In this document: piece after piece, positions 1 through 7,570 of the stretch
Numbering within the stretch: position 1 is the stretch's first letter
Layout: the number at the start of each line of letters is the position of its first letter
Source: JAATGA01 sp047605605
Lineage (GTDB): Bacteria > Pseudomonadota > Alphaproteobacteria > Rhodobacterales > Rhodobacteraceae
Direction: 5' to 3'
Length of the DNA stretch: 15,712 nt
Assembly (NCBI GenBank): GCA_047605605.1
Contig: JASGFG010000085.1
Span: 1-15,712, forward strand
Notes under the pieces: generated by a model
The model's database searches: none
What the model saw: only the letters and a program-made list of their open reading frames with translations
What the model was told of the DNA's origin: nothing
Position numbers and translations under genes: made by a program

Positions 1-1612
1 TGCGCGGGTGGTCGGGCCAGTCCGCCATGATTTTGGCAACGCGGTCCCTGGCGCCGGCCAGCCGGGCGGTTGCGCCATCGGCCACCGCCCCCAGATAGCG
101 GCGCACCTTCTGTTCCTGCGCCGCCATCTCTCGTTGCAGCCCGTCGATCAGGGCGGCCACGGTGTCCAATGTCTCGACCGGGCCTGCATCCGAAAGGGTG
201 AACCCCCCGGCCAGTTCGGACAGCGGCCTGAACGGGCCTTCGGTCCAGTTGGCCAGATCGTCCAGACCGCGGCGCAGGGCGCTGGCCTCGTCGCGCAGGG
301 CAGTCCGCGCGGTGTCGGCACCCAGGCGCAGGTCGCCCGCCTCCAAAGCCTCGGCCTCGGTCACGCGGCGCTGCGCCAGCAGCTGCGCGGCGCGATCCGC
401 GGTGGCCTTCCATGCGGCAAGCTCTTTCGCGGGCAGGGCGGGATCGTCGACGGCATGGGCCAGCGCCCCGGCCTGCGGACGCAGCCTGTCGCGCAATCCG
501 GCCAGCGTTTCATTGGCGGCATTCACCAGCGTCTCGGCCTGCCTGCTCTCGGCCGCAATGGCCGCGGTCAGCGCCTCGGCCGTGGCATCCGGCCGTTCCG
601 CCACCGCGAGAAGACGGGTCAACGCGGCGGTCAATTCGCGGACAAGCTCGGGGTCGGTCTCGGCCGCGCGCAGAGCCTGAAGGTGCGACACCAGTTCTTC
701 ACAGGCCAGTTGCGTGGCGGCAAGGGCCTGCCGCGCCGTCAGCCCGACCCGGATGCGCCGCCCCGCCACGATACCCGCCAGCAGGGCAAGGGCGATGGTG
801 ATCATGCCGATGCGGGCATTGGCCGAAAACCCGATGCCGACCGGGGCCGCCAATTGCGGCGCGGCAAGGACGGCCAGCCCCTCCAGTCGGCCCAGAGGCG
901 GCAGGATCTGAAAGTCGGGCGCGCGCGCGACGGCGATCCTGACCTGACCCGGCCGGGTCGCAATCTCCGGCCCCTCGCGGTGCAGGGACAGGGGAATGCC
1001 GCCGTCCGACCTGTCCGCCCCCGCCAGGGTCACGCGGTCCGGCACGGCCAGCGGCCCGACCGGCACCCCGGCCGTCGCGGGGTCCAGCGCGATTTCCGTC
1101 GGCGCCCATTTCCACAACGGCATCCATCCGCCCAGGTCGATGACCTCGACCCGCAGGTCGCCCAGGGGCCGATCGGGGATGGGGGCCAGCGTTCCGGCCT
1201 TGCGCTCGACCTCCAGCGTCACGGCGCATTGCAGATGGCCGGCGGCATCGGGCAGGCCATAGGCCAACCGGTAACTGCCCGGCAGAATGGCATCAAGGGG
1301 CCAGGCCTCGACCCGCAGCCGCCATGTCCTTGCCTGGGCAAAGGCGGGTTCCGGCCGGGCGGACCCAAGCTGGACCGCAGTGGTCCCGAAGGGCGGCAGG
1401 GTCCAGCAGGGAACCAGCCCCGACAGATCCGCGCCATCGGCGGCGTCCAGCAGGACCTCGGCACAGCCCCGCGCCGCATTGCCCGCGCATGGCCCCAAAG
1501 GGATCGCCCCCTGCGCCGGACCCGGCCGGGTGACGGTGATCTGCTGTGCAGGCAGGGACAACGGGGAAAGCAGGAACAAAAGAACGAAAAGGGCAAGGCG
1601 AAGGGGCATCAT
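1..1612 (-). CDS. Unknown membrane protein with signal peptide, one TM segment and long helical cytoplasmic part (C-terminus beyond window)
   Basis: A single uninterrupted frame runs leftward from ATG at 1612 (a second ATG follows at 1609) and leaves the window at base 1 after about 537 codons, so the C-terminus is missing. AAGGGA sits about 5 bases before the start. Residues 1-22 form a hydrophobic signal peptide. Residues 24-267 are a presumed periplasmic region containing four cysteines (42, 50, 69, 129), enough for two disulfides. Residues 268-284 are a hydrophobic segment followed by Arg-Arg, consistent with the C-terminal part being cytoplasmic. From about 290 to the edge the protein is Ala/Leu/Glu/Arg-rich and lacks obvious breaks, suggesting long helices or coiled coil. 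I do not recognise the family. It is divergent from the EAD1-protease/STAND operon, with 99 bases between the two starts, so it may be its membrane partner or simply an unrelated neighbour. Reading frame is well supported; function is unknown. Confidence 0.8.
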   Translation of the reverse strand, partial: MMPLRLALFVLLFLLSPLSLPAQQITVTRPGPAQGAIPLGPCAGNAARGCAEVLLDAADGADLSGLVPCWTLPPFGTTAVQLGSARPEPAFAQARTWRLRVEAWPLDAILPGSYRLAYGLPDAAGHLQCAVTLEVERKAGTLAPIPDRPLGDLRVEVIDLGGWMPLWKWAPTEIALDPATAGVPVGPLAVPDRVTLAGADRSDGGIPLSLHREGPEIATRPGQVRIAVARAPDFQILPPLGRLEGLAVLAAPQLAAPVGIGFSANARIGMITIALALLAGIVAGRRIRVGLTARQALAATQLACEELVSHLQALRAAETDPELVRELTAALTRLLAVAERPDATAEALTAAIAAESRQAETLVNAANETLAGLRDRLRPQAGALAHAVDDPALPAKELAAWKATADRAAQLLAQRRVTEAEALEAGDLRLGADTARTALRDEASALRRGLDDLANWTEGPFRPLSELAGGFTLSDAGPVETLDTVAALIDGLQREMAAQEQKVRRYLGAVADGATARLAGARDRVAKIMADWPDHPR

Positions 1613-1711
1613 GACATCCCTTACTGCAAGAGCCGAAATATGTTAGAACAACCGAAAGCAGATTTATTTCACGGCGAATTTCATCTCTGACGATAGCAGG
1701 GAGCCCGCATT
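1613..1711. promoter_or_regulatory. Divergent promoter region of the conflict locus
   Basis: This 99-base gap separates two divergent genes and is visibly AT-richer (for example around 1636-1645 and 1661-1670) than its surroundings, as expected for back-to-back promoters. A short direct repeat CCGAAA occurs at 1633-1638 and 1652-1657, 19 bases apart, which could be operator half-sites. No convincing -35/-10 pair can be chosen by eye for either direction. Confidence 0.45.
1698..1703 (+). promoter_or_regulatory. Ribosome binding site fixing a TTG start
   Basis: AGGGAG lies 8 bases upstream of the TTG at 1712. An in-frame stop (TAG at 1694-1696) only 15 bases before the TTG rules out a longer protein, and the first ATG downstream (codon 24) would destroy the N-terminal domain. 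TTG is therefore the start. Confidence 0.75.
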
Positions 1712-2788
1712 TTGACCATCGACAAGAATGCGCTTTTTCAGGCGCTGCTCAGCGCCTTTCCCAGCAAGGGCAAGCTTCAGATGATGCTGGGCCAAAGGTT
1801 CGATGTCCTTTACGCCGACCTTACGCCGGAAGACGCCCGCGATGTGGAATACTGGAACATCGTCCAGCAGGTCGAGGCCGAAGGCTGGCTGCCCGAACTG
1901 GCCCGCGCCGCGTTTGAAACGGTGCCGCAGAACCCCAGGGTCAGCGCGCTTGCCATCGGCACCGGCCTGACCAGCCTGTCGCCCACCCCCGCAGCCGGGC
2001 TGGGCACGACGGTTCTGGAAAAGATGGTCAAGGAGGGCGCCCTACTGATGGATGTGCCCGCCTTCCTTGACCGGCTGTCGATGCTGGAGGGGCAGGTCTG
2101 CCGGATCGAGGCGCCCGAGGGAACGGCGCTCGGCACCGGCTTTCTGGTCGGGGCAGAGATGGTGATGACCAACCATCACGTCATTTCGGGCCTGATCGGC
2201 ACCACGACGCAGGCGATCTGCCGCTTTGACTTTCTGACCGATGCGCAGGGCATCGCCGTTCGCGCGGGGGTGACGGTGCCCTTCGCGCCGGACTGGCATG
2301 TGATCTCGGTCGCGCATGACCCTGCCGACACCTCGCTGGACGACAATGACGCCCCCGCACCCGACCGGCTGGATACCGCGATCCTCCGTCTGGCCCGCCC
2401 CGCCGGGCAGGAGGCGCGGCGGGGCACGGTCGGGCCGGAAAACCGGGCAAGGGGCTGGGTGGCGCTGGATGCAGGCGGGACCGTCGAGATCGGGCGCGAA
2501 ATCTTCATCCTGCAACATCCGCGCGCCGCGGCGATGAAAATGGGGCTGGGCCGGATCAGCGCCCTGCCCTGGAACGGATTGCGGATGCGCTATGACGCGA
2601 CGACGGAAAGCGGCTCGTCCGGCGCTCCGGTGCTGGACGCCGCACTGCGGTTGATCGGGCTGCACCACCTGGGCGATCCGAACGAGTTCCGCACGGCGAC
2701 CTTCAACCAGGCTGTGCCGGTGTCGAAGATCCTGCCATGGCTGACAGAGGCGCTGCCTGCCCCGCATTTCTGGGATCAGCGGCCATGA
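1712..2788 (+). CDS. EAD1-like domain fused to trypsin/V8-like serine protease
   Basis: 358 residues, TTG start, no signal peptide, so probably cytoplasmic. Residues about 1-80 resemble effector-associated domain 1 (EAD1): a small helical adaptor with the pattern ALLxAFP (11-17), EYWNIVQ (47-53) and EGWL (57-60). A linker (about 85-120) leads to a chymotrypsin-fold protease domain (about 125-345). Its triad is visible: GTGFLVG then TNHHV with His156; DTAILRL with Asp221; GSSGAPV with nucleophile Ser303. In this family EADs are thought to dock an effector onto a partner carrying the same EAD; here the next gene has one. The stop overlaps the next start (ATGA, 2785-2788), implying translational coupling. 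I infer a latent protease released or activated by the NTPases downstream; its target is unknown. Protease assignment is strong; EAD1 assignment is by pattern only. Confidence 0.9.
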   Translation: MTIDKNALFQALLSAFPSKGKLQMMLGQRFDVLYADLTPEDARDVEYWNIVQQVEAEGWLPELARAAFETVPQNPRVSALAIGTGLTSLSPTPAAGLGTTVLEKMVKEGALLMDVPAFLDRLSMLEGQVCRIEAPEGTALGTGFLVGAEMVMTNHHVISGLIGTTTQAICRFDFLTDAQGIAVRAGVTVPFAPDWHVISVAHDPADTSLDDNDAPAPDRLDTAILRLARPAGQEARRGTVGPENRARGWVALDAGGTVEIGREIFILQHPRAAAMKMGLGRISALPWNGLRMRYDATTESGSSGAPVLDAALRLIGLHHLGDPNEFRTATFNQAVPVSKILPWLTEALPAPHFWDQRP

Positions 2789-3840
2789 AACTGTCGGGGT
2801 CCGAGGCGACCGACCTGCTGCGGGCGCTGCTGGCGGCCTTTCCCGACCGCGACAGGCTGCGGCTGGTCGTGGGCAAAACGCCGGTCGAGCGCAACTATGA
2901 CCAGATCGTTCCCCGTTCCACGCTGGAGCCGGAGTATTTCGCGCTGGTGCAGGCCGCGAACAACGAAGGCTGGATCGACGCGCTGGTCGCGGGCCTGCGC
3001 GCGGCCGAGAGGGTATCGCCGCTGTTGCTGGCCGTTCTGGACGGCTTTGCCCGCACAAGGCCGAAATCGGTGCTGCCGCCCCATCTGGATCTGGTTCTGG
3101 ACGGGGCGCCCTTTGTGAACCAGCACCCGCTGCGCACGGCGCTGAGCGAGATGACACAGGGGTTTGGCGCGCGGGTGCTTCAGGTCACCGGCGAAAGATG
3201 CAGCGGCAAAAGCTACAGCCAGTATCTGATCACCCATGTGGCCCGCCGCACCGGCGCCAGCGTCTATCCGGGCCTGTCGCTGGAGGCGACGACGACCGCG
3301 CGCGATGTGGTCGAGGATATCGCCCTGTGGTGGCGGATCGACCCGCCGCCGGCATCGCTGACCGCCGATCTGGCGCAGGATTCGACGGTCGTGATGCGGC
3401 TGGTCCGCTGGCTGGCGGCGCAGGGGCAGACGCTGGACCGCGACTGGTGGCTGATCATGGACGGCTTCGATTCACCGCGTGTCCATGACAGCGTGACCAT
3501 GCTGATGACGGGGCTGGCGCAGACCATCGGCATGGGTCAGCTGGACCGGCTGCGGCTTTTCCTGCTGGCGTGGAACAGGCCCATTTCCGGCCCGCCGCCG
3601 GGGCGCGTCTTTGAACAGGGCCTTGCCGCGTTCGAGCGCGGCCACCTGAAGGCATGGCTGGACGATCTGGTGGCGCAGTTCGCGATGCCCGACAGCTTTG
3701 CCAGCACCGACGAGTTGCTGGACCTGTGCTATACCGGCTGGACCGAGGCCGCCGATCCGCTGGACCGGGCGGTCGCCCTGACACAGCGCATCCAGAAGGT
3801 CGCGGCGGCGGCCCTGGCGGCGCGGCAGGCCCAGCCATGA
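2785..3840 (+). CDS. EAD1-like domain fused to compact P-loop NTPase
   Basis: 351 residues from the ATG at 2785, which overlaps the protease stop by 4 bases. A frame extension to 2737 exists but would overlap the protease gene by 52 bases and adds no domain. Residues about 1-85 form a second EAD1-like domain, with LLAAFP (15-20), EYFALVQ (50-56) and EGWI (61-64), aligning with the upstream protease's N-terminus. Residues about 105-300 are a P-loop NTPase: Walker A GERCSGKS (136-143), Walker B-like strand ending in Asp226 (WWLIMDGFD), and a later strand LFLLAWNR (258-265) that could carry a sensor Arg. There is no room for a long repeat sensor region, so it may act as an adaptor or signal relay between the protease and the large STAND protein. 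No membrane segment. NTPase call is firm; role is inferred. Confidence 0.87.
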   Translation: MKLSGSEATDLLRALLAAFPDRDRLRLVVGKTPVERNYDQIVPRSTLEPEYFALVQAANNEGWIDALVAGLRAAERVSPLLLAVLDGFARTRPKSVLPPHLDLVLDGAPFVNQHPLRTALSEMTQGFGARVLQVTGERCSGKSYSQYLITHVARRTGASVYPGLSLEATTTARDVVEDIALWWRIDPPPASLTADLAQDSTVVMRLVRWLAAQGQTLDRDWWLIMDGFDSPRVHDSVTMLMTGLAQTIGMGQLDRLRLFLLAWNRPISGPPPGRVFEQGLAAFERGHLKAWLDDLVAQFAMPDSFASTDELLDLCYTGWTEAADPLDRAVALTQRIQKVAAAALAARQAQP

Positions 3841-6632
3841 CCGATCTGCGCAGCCAGATCCTGGACATTCCGCTGTCGCGCGCGACAGAGGCCGCGCCGC
3901 CGGATGCGCCCGGTCCCGCCGCACCCTGGATCGACGCGGCGGCGGTGCTGGTCCATTTCGATCCGCTGACGCTGAATTCCCGCAGCGGCCTGGCAGAAGC
4001 CACATCCGATGCCATGTCGGCGCTGCTGGATGCCAGCGTGCCCGCCCAGGCCGAAAGGCGGCTGCGACGGCTGCGCTCGGGCCTGCGCCGCAAGGCGCTG
4101 TGCGGATTGGGAACCGCCGCAGCGATGAGGGCGCAGATCGCTTTCAATCCGCCGCCCGATTCCCCGACACAGCGGGCCTTTGCCGCGCTGCTGGACGAGG
4201 CGGCGGGGGCCGGGGCGATACTGGCGCGCGAAGATCCCGTGGAACTGGCCGGCCTGGCCGAGGCCATGACCTGGGTCGAGGGTATCCTTCCCGCCCTGCC
4301 CTCGTCCGAAACGGTGGCCGCGGCCCTGTCGCGGGCCCGTATGGTCGCGCCGCTGCGGCGGCTGGTCGGCGAACATTTCGCCGGCCGGGCCGATGTGCTG
4401 GCCGAAATCGCGCGGCATCTGGATTTCGCCCCGCCGGACGAGATCCTGATGCTGCAAGGGCCGGGCGGGGTCGGCAAATCGACGGTTCTGGCCAAGTTCA
4501 TCCTGGATGCGCTGGACGATCCGGGCCATGCGCCCACCGTCATCCTGCTGAACCTCGACACTCCGGGTATTTCGGTCGACGATCCCTTTACCCTGCTGCA
4601 AGAGGCCGGGCGCCAGTTGCGGGTTCAGCACCCCGACCTGAATGCCCGGCTGGACGAGATGGCGCAATACATCGCCTCGCTTCAACGGCGCAGCCGGTCG
4701 CAGGTGGCGCTGGAATCCGTCTCGGGCGGGGCGATCGACTGGTCGCTGATCAGCAGTCTGGCGGCCGAGGTGACGGGCATGATCCCCGGATCGCAGCCGA
4801 TCCTTCTGGTGATCGACACGTTCGAGGAGGCGCAGTTCGTCGGCCGCAGCGCGGTGGACCGGCTGATGCAGCTGGTCGGCAGCCTTCAGCAGGGCAACCC
4901 CCGGCTGCGGGTGGTGATCGCCGGCCGGGTCGAGGAACGGCTGGGCAACGAAAGGGCGTTGACCATTCCGGCGCTGGATCGCGATGCCGCGCGCGAAGTG
5001 CTGGAAAAGGTGTCCGGCATCGCGGCCCTGCCCCCCGGCGTGGCAGAGGCGATCTTTGCCGTGACCGAGGGCAATCCGCTGGCGACCCATCTGGCCGCCA
5101 GGGTTCTGGCGGCCGAGGGGGCCGGGGTGCTGGCCCCCGGCACCGATCTGACACGGCTTTTGGGGCGCGTCCGCACCGAACAGGTTCAGGCGCGGCTTTA
5201 CGGCCGCCTTCTGGGCCATATCCATGACGAAAGCGTCCGCAAGCTCGCCTATCCGGGGCTGATCCTACGGCGGATCACCCCCGCCCTGATCCATCAGGTT
5301 CTGGCCGCGCCCTGCGGCGTCACCGTGACGGACGAGGACATGGCCGCCGATTTGTTCGAGGACATGCGCCGCGAGGTGGCGCTGCTGGAAACCGATCCGG
5401 GCGACGGGTCTCTGCGGCACCGCGCGGATGTGCGGCGGGCCATGCTGGACGACCTGCGGGCCGAACAGCCCGCCGTCACCCAGGCCATAGACAGGGCGGC
5501 GGTGGCCTTCTACCGCGCGCAAACCGGGCCTGTCGCTCGGGCCGAGGAACTGTATCACATGATGGCGCTTGGTGCCCCCACCCCCGAGCTGGACGCCCGG
5601 TGGGAGCCGGGGGTGGAGCCGCTTCTCGCCCCGGCGCTGGCCGAACTGCCCGCACGGGCGCGGGTCTGGCTGTCGAACCGGCTGCACCTTGACCTTGCGC
5701 CCGATCTTCTGGCCGAAGCCGGGCAGGAGGAATGGGAAACCGGCACCGAACACTCCGCCCGCGCGCTGTTGCGCGACAATCTTCCCGCGGCGGCGCTGGA
5801 CATCCTGAACAGCCGGGCCGACCGCCGGCGCGGCAGCCCGCTTTACCTGACCGAGGCCGAGGCGCTGCAACAGCTGGGCCGGGCGGAGGATGCGCTTCGC
5901 ATCGTCGGCATGGGGCGAGCCGATGCCGAAAGCGCGGGAAACCGCGCGTTGCAGGCGCAATTGCTGCTGCTTTCGGCGCTGATCCACGAAGGCGCGCGCG
6001 CCTGGACCGCGGCCAGCGGCGATGCGGTGGCCGCGCTGCAAACGGCGCGCGATATTCGCGACGACATGCTGACCCTCCGCGCGCTGGTGCAGCTTTTGCG
6101 GCTGCACCGCAAGGGGCGCGGTCTGGCCGGCCCCGCGCCCGCCGATCTGGTGAAAGAGGCTGAGGCGCTGCTGGTCCGGCTGGGCGATGTGGCGCTGTTC
6201 GACAAGCCCGGCCTTTTGCGGGAACTGGCGGCGGAAATCGGCGCGCGCAACCCGCGGCTTCTGGCCAGCGCCCTGTCGGTGACGGGGGCCTATGTCGATC
6301 TGCCGCAGGATCTGCGCGACCGGGTGAAGGGCGATCTGACGGCGGCAATCGAAGATCCCCGCGCCCGCGATCTGGCAGGGCAGCTGGGGCTGGACAAAGA
6401 CAGCCAGACCCCGGCGCGCCTGAACGTGATGGCGCTGATCCGCGCGGCCTCGGCCCCCGAGGCGCGTTTCGCGGCGACCGCGCTGGCCACCGACCTGATG
6501 ACCGCCGAGATAGATGCCCGCAACGGCGGGCTGGCGGCGGTTTCGATGGCGGACATGCCGTTGATCTGGCGCCGCAGCGAGGCGGGGCCCGAAGATCAGG
6601 TCTGGGCCGTCGCAACACAGCGCGCCTTTTGA
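3837..6632 (+). CDS. Large STAND-type NTPase with helical-repeat C-terminus, likely sensor of conflict system
   Basis: 931 residues from the ATG at 3837, which overlaps the previous stop in ATGA. The frame extends upstream to 3654 but that would overlap the previous gene by 187 bases, so it is rejected. Residues 1 to about 170 are an N-terminal region I do not recognise and that does not show the EAD1 pattern. The NTPase core follows: Walker A GPGGVGKST (208-216), Walker B ILLVIDTFEE with Asp327 and Glu330/Glu331, sensor strand VVIAGR with Arg364, and a STAND GxP-like motif EGNPLATHLAARVL from 411. About 467-540 looks like a winged helix. From about 590 to the end it is Ala/Leu-rich and helical, TPR-like around 668-742. 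STAND proteins (NLR-like; Avs and related anti-phage proteins belong to this class) sense a ligand through the C-terminal repeats and oligomerise on NTP binding. Sensor role here is inference. Confidence 0.88.
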   Translation: MTDLRSQILDIPLSRATEAAPPDAPGPAAPWIDAAAVLVHFDPLTLNSRSGLAEATSDAMSALLDASVPAQAERRLRRLRSGLRRKALCGLGTAAAMRAQIAFNPPPDSPTQRAFAALLDEAAGAGAILAREDPVELAGLAEAMTWVEGILPALPSSETVAAALSRARMVAPLRRLVGEHFAGRADVLAEIARHLDFAPPDEILMLQGPGGVGKSTVLAKFILDALDDPGHAPTVILLNLDTPGISVDDPFTLLQEAGRQLRVQHPDLNARLDEMAQYIASLQRRSRSQVALESVSGGAIDWSLISSLAAEVTGMIPGSQPILLVIDTFEEAQFVGRSAVDRLMQLVGSLQQGNPRLRVVIAGRVEERLGNERALTIPALDRDAAREVLEKVSGIAALPPGVAEAIFAVTEGNPLATHLAARVLAAEGAGVLAPGTDLTRLLGRVRTEQVQARLYGRLLGHIHDESVRKLAYPGLILRRITPALIHQVLAAPCGVTVTDEDMAADLFEDMRREVALLETDPGDGSLRHRADVRRAMLDDLRAEQPAVTQAIDRAAVAFYRAQTGPVARAEELYHMMALGAPTPELDARWEPGVEPLLAPALAELPARARVWLSNRLHLDLAPDLLAEAGQEEWETGTEHSARALLRDNLPAAALDILNSRADRRRGSPLYLTEAEALQQLGRAEDALRIVGMGRADAESAGNRALQAQLLLLSALIHEGARAWTAASGDAVAALQTARDIRDDMLTLRALVQLLRLHRKGRGLAGPAPADLVKEAEALLVRLGDVALFDKPGLLRELAAEIGARNPRLLASALSVTGAYVDLPQDLRDRVKGDLTAAIEDPRARDLAGQLGLDKDSQTPARLNVMALIRAASAPEARFAATALATDLMTAEIDARNGGLAAVSMADMPLIWRRSEAGPEDQVWAVATQRAF

Positions 6633-6649
6633 CGCGCGCGGGCGAAGAC

Positions 6650-6673
6650 GGGGCCGGGCCTGCGCCCGGCCCC
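6650..6673. terminator. Hairpin between convergent operons
   Basis: GGGGCCGGGC (6650-6659) pairs perfectly over 10 bases with GCCCGGCCCC (6664-6673) across a 4-base loop CTGC. On the rightward strand it is followed by CCTTTCCTTT, a weak U-rich tail, and it starts 17 bases after the STAND gene stop. It also lies 15 bases past the end of the leftward efeM-like gene, so it may stop transcripts from both sides, though the leftward tail is not U-rich. Confidence 0.75.
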
Positions 6674-6687
6674 CCTTTCCTTTACGA

Positions 6688-7491
6688 TCAGTCGAGGCCC
6701 AGCTTGCCGCGCAGCGTCGACAGATCCTCGGCCAGCGCATTGACGGCCGCAGCCATGGCCACCCGATCGGCCTCGGTCAGCTTGTCATACGAGACATAGC
6801 CATCGCCTTCCTTGTATTTGTCCAGCGTCGTGTCGATGGTGGCAAAGTTCGCATCGACCTTGGCCAGGAACTCCTTGTCGTCGACCAGCGGGCGCACCAG
6901 TTCCACGATCTTTTTCGCGCCGTCGAAGTTGCCGCGGAAATCCCACAGGTCGGTGTGGGAATAGCGGTCCTCCTCGCCCGAGATCTTGGTGGCCGCCACC
7001 TCTTCCATCAGCGCGGCGGCGCCGCCCACCACGACTTCGGGCGGGAAGGTCAGGCTTTCGATGCGGGCGGACAGCGCCTTGACATCTTCCAGCAGCTTGT
7101 CGGCAACCGGGTCCAGCCCCTCGGTCGAGTTCTGTTCCCACAGCCCGTATTCGATCCGGTGGAAGCCGGGGAAGGCGGGGTCCTTCTCGGCCTGTTCATA
7201 GTCGTCGGCGCGGCTGTCGATGGCACCGTCCAGGTCCGAGAACAGCTCGGCGATCGGCTCGATCGCCTCATAGTTGATGCGGGTGGGCGCAAACAGCGAC
7301 TTGGCCTTTTCCACATCGCCCGCCTTGACGGCGGCGACGAAGGCTTCGGTGTTCTTGACGAGGATGTCGGTCTGTTCCGACACATAGATCTTGTATTCGC
7401 TGATCGGCCCGACCAGATCCAGCGTCGCCTCGGCATGGGCGGCGGGGGCGGCAAGCAGCAGGCCGGCGACGGCAAGTTTCACGAAACGCAT
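6688..7491 (-). CDS. efeM: EfeM-like periplasmic M75/imelysin iron-binding protein
   Basis: 267 residues, ATG start with GAGGAG about 10 bases upstream. Residues 1-20 are a Sec signal peptide ending in AHA. The rest is an M75 (imelysin/EfeO) domain without a cupredoxin domain, carrying the family motif GFHRIEYGLW (109-118; the HxxE is His111-Glu114) followed by EQNSTEGL. In Efe systems the M75 domain binds iron in the periplasm and feeds it to the EfeU permease. It is the last gene of a leftward efeU-efeO-efeB operon and a paralogue of the M75 half of EfeO encoded two genes upstream, matching the EfeM type known from some bacteria. The 79-base gap to efeB makes separate or weaker expression possible. 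The alternative label is a generic imelysin-family protein. Confidence 0.9.
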   Translation of the reverse strand: MRFVKLAVAGLLLAAPAAHAEATLDLVGPISEYKIYVSEQTDILVKNTEAFVAAVKAGDVEKAKSLFAPTRINYEAIEPIAELFSDLDGAIDSRADDYEQAEKDPAFPGFHRIEYGLWEQNSTEGLDPVADKLLEDVKALSARIESLTFPPEVVVGGAAALMEEVAATKISGEEDRYSHTDLWDFRGNFDGAKKIVELVRPLVDDKEFLAKVDANFATIDTTLDKYKEGDGYVSYDKLTEADRVAMAAAVNALAEDLSTLRGKLGLD

Positions 7492-7570
7492 GGAAATCTT
7501 CTCCTCAAAAGCCCGTCGGGGCGGGGGTGGTGGTCCGACTGGCTTGCGGTGCCGCTGGCTGGCCGGGGTT

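Noticed and set aside
8..1690. A 560-residue rightward open frame covering the left end
   Set aside because: It is antisense to the leftward membrane-protein frame, is rich in Arg, Gly and Gln without any domain, and is typical of a GC-rich shadow frame. The leftward frame has a signal peptide, TM segment and a Shine-Dalgarno sequence.
3654..3836. Upstream extension of the STAND protein (61 residues)
   Set aside because: Would overlap the preceding gene by 187 bases and encodes Arg/Gly-rich sequence; the ATG in the ATGA overlap is a natural start.
3729..6740. Two long leftward frames (498 and 491 residues) opposite the STAND gene
   Set aside because: Composition is Arg/Gln/Gly-rich with no motif, and the opposite strand carries a continuous NTPase with all expected motifs.
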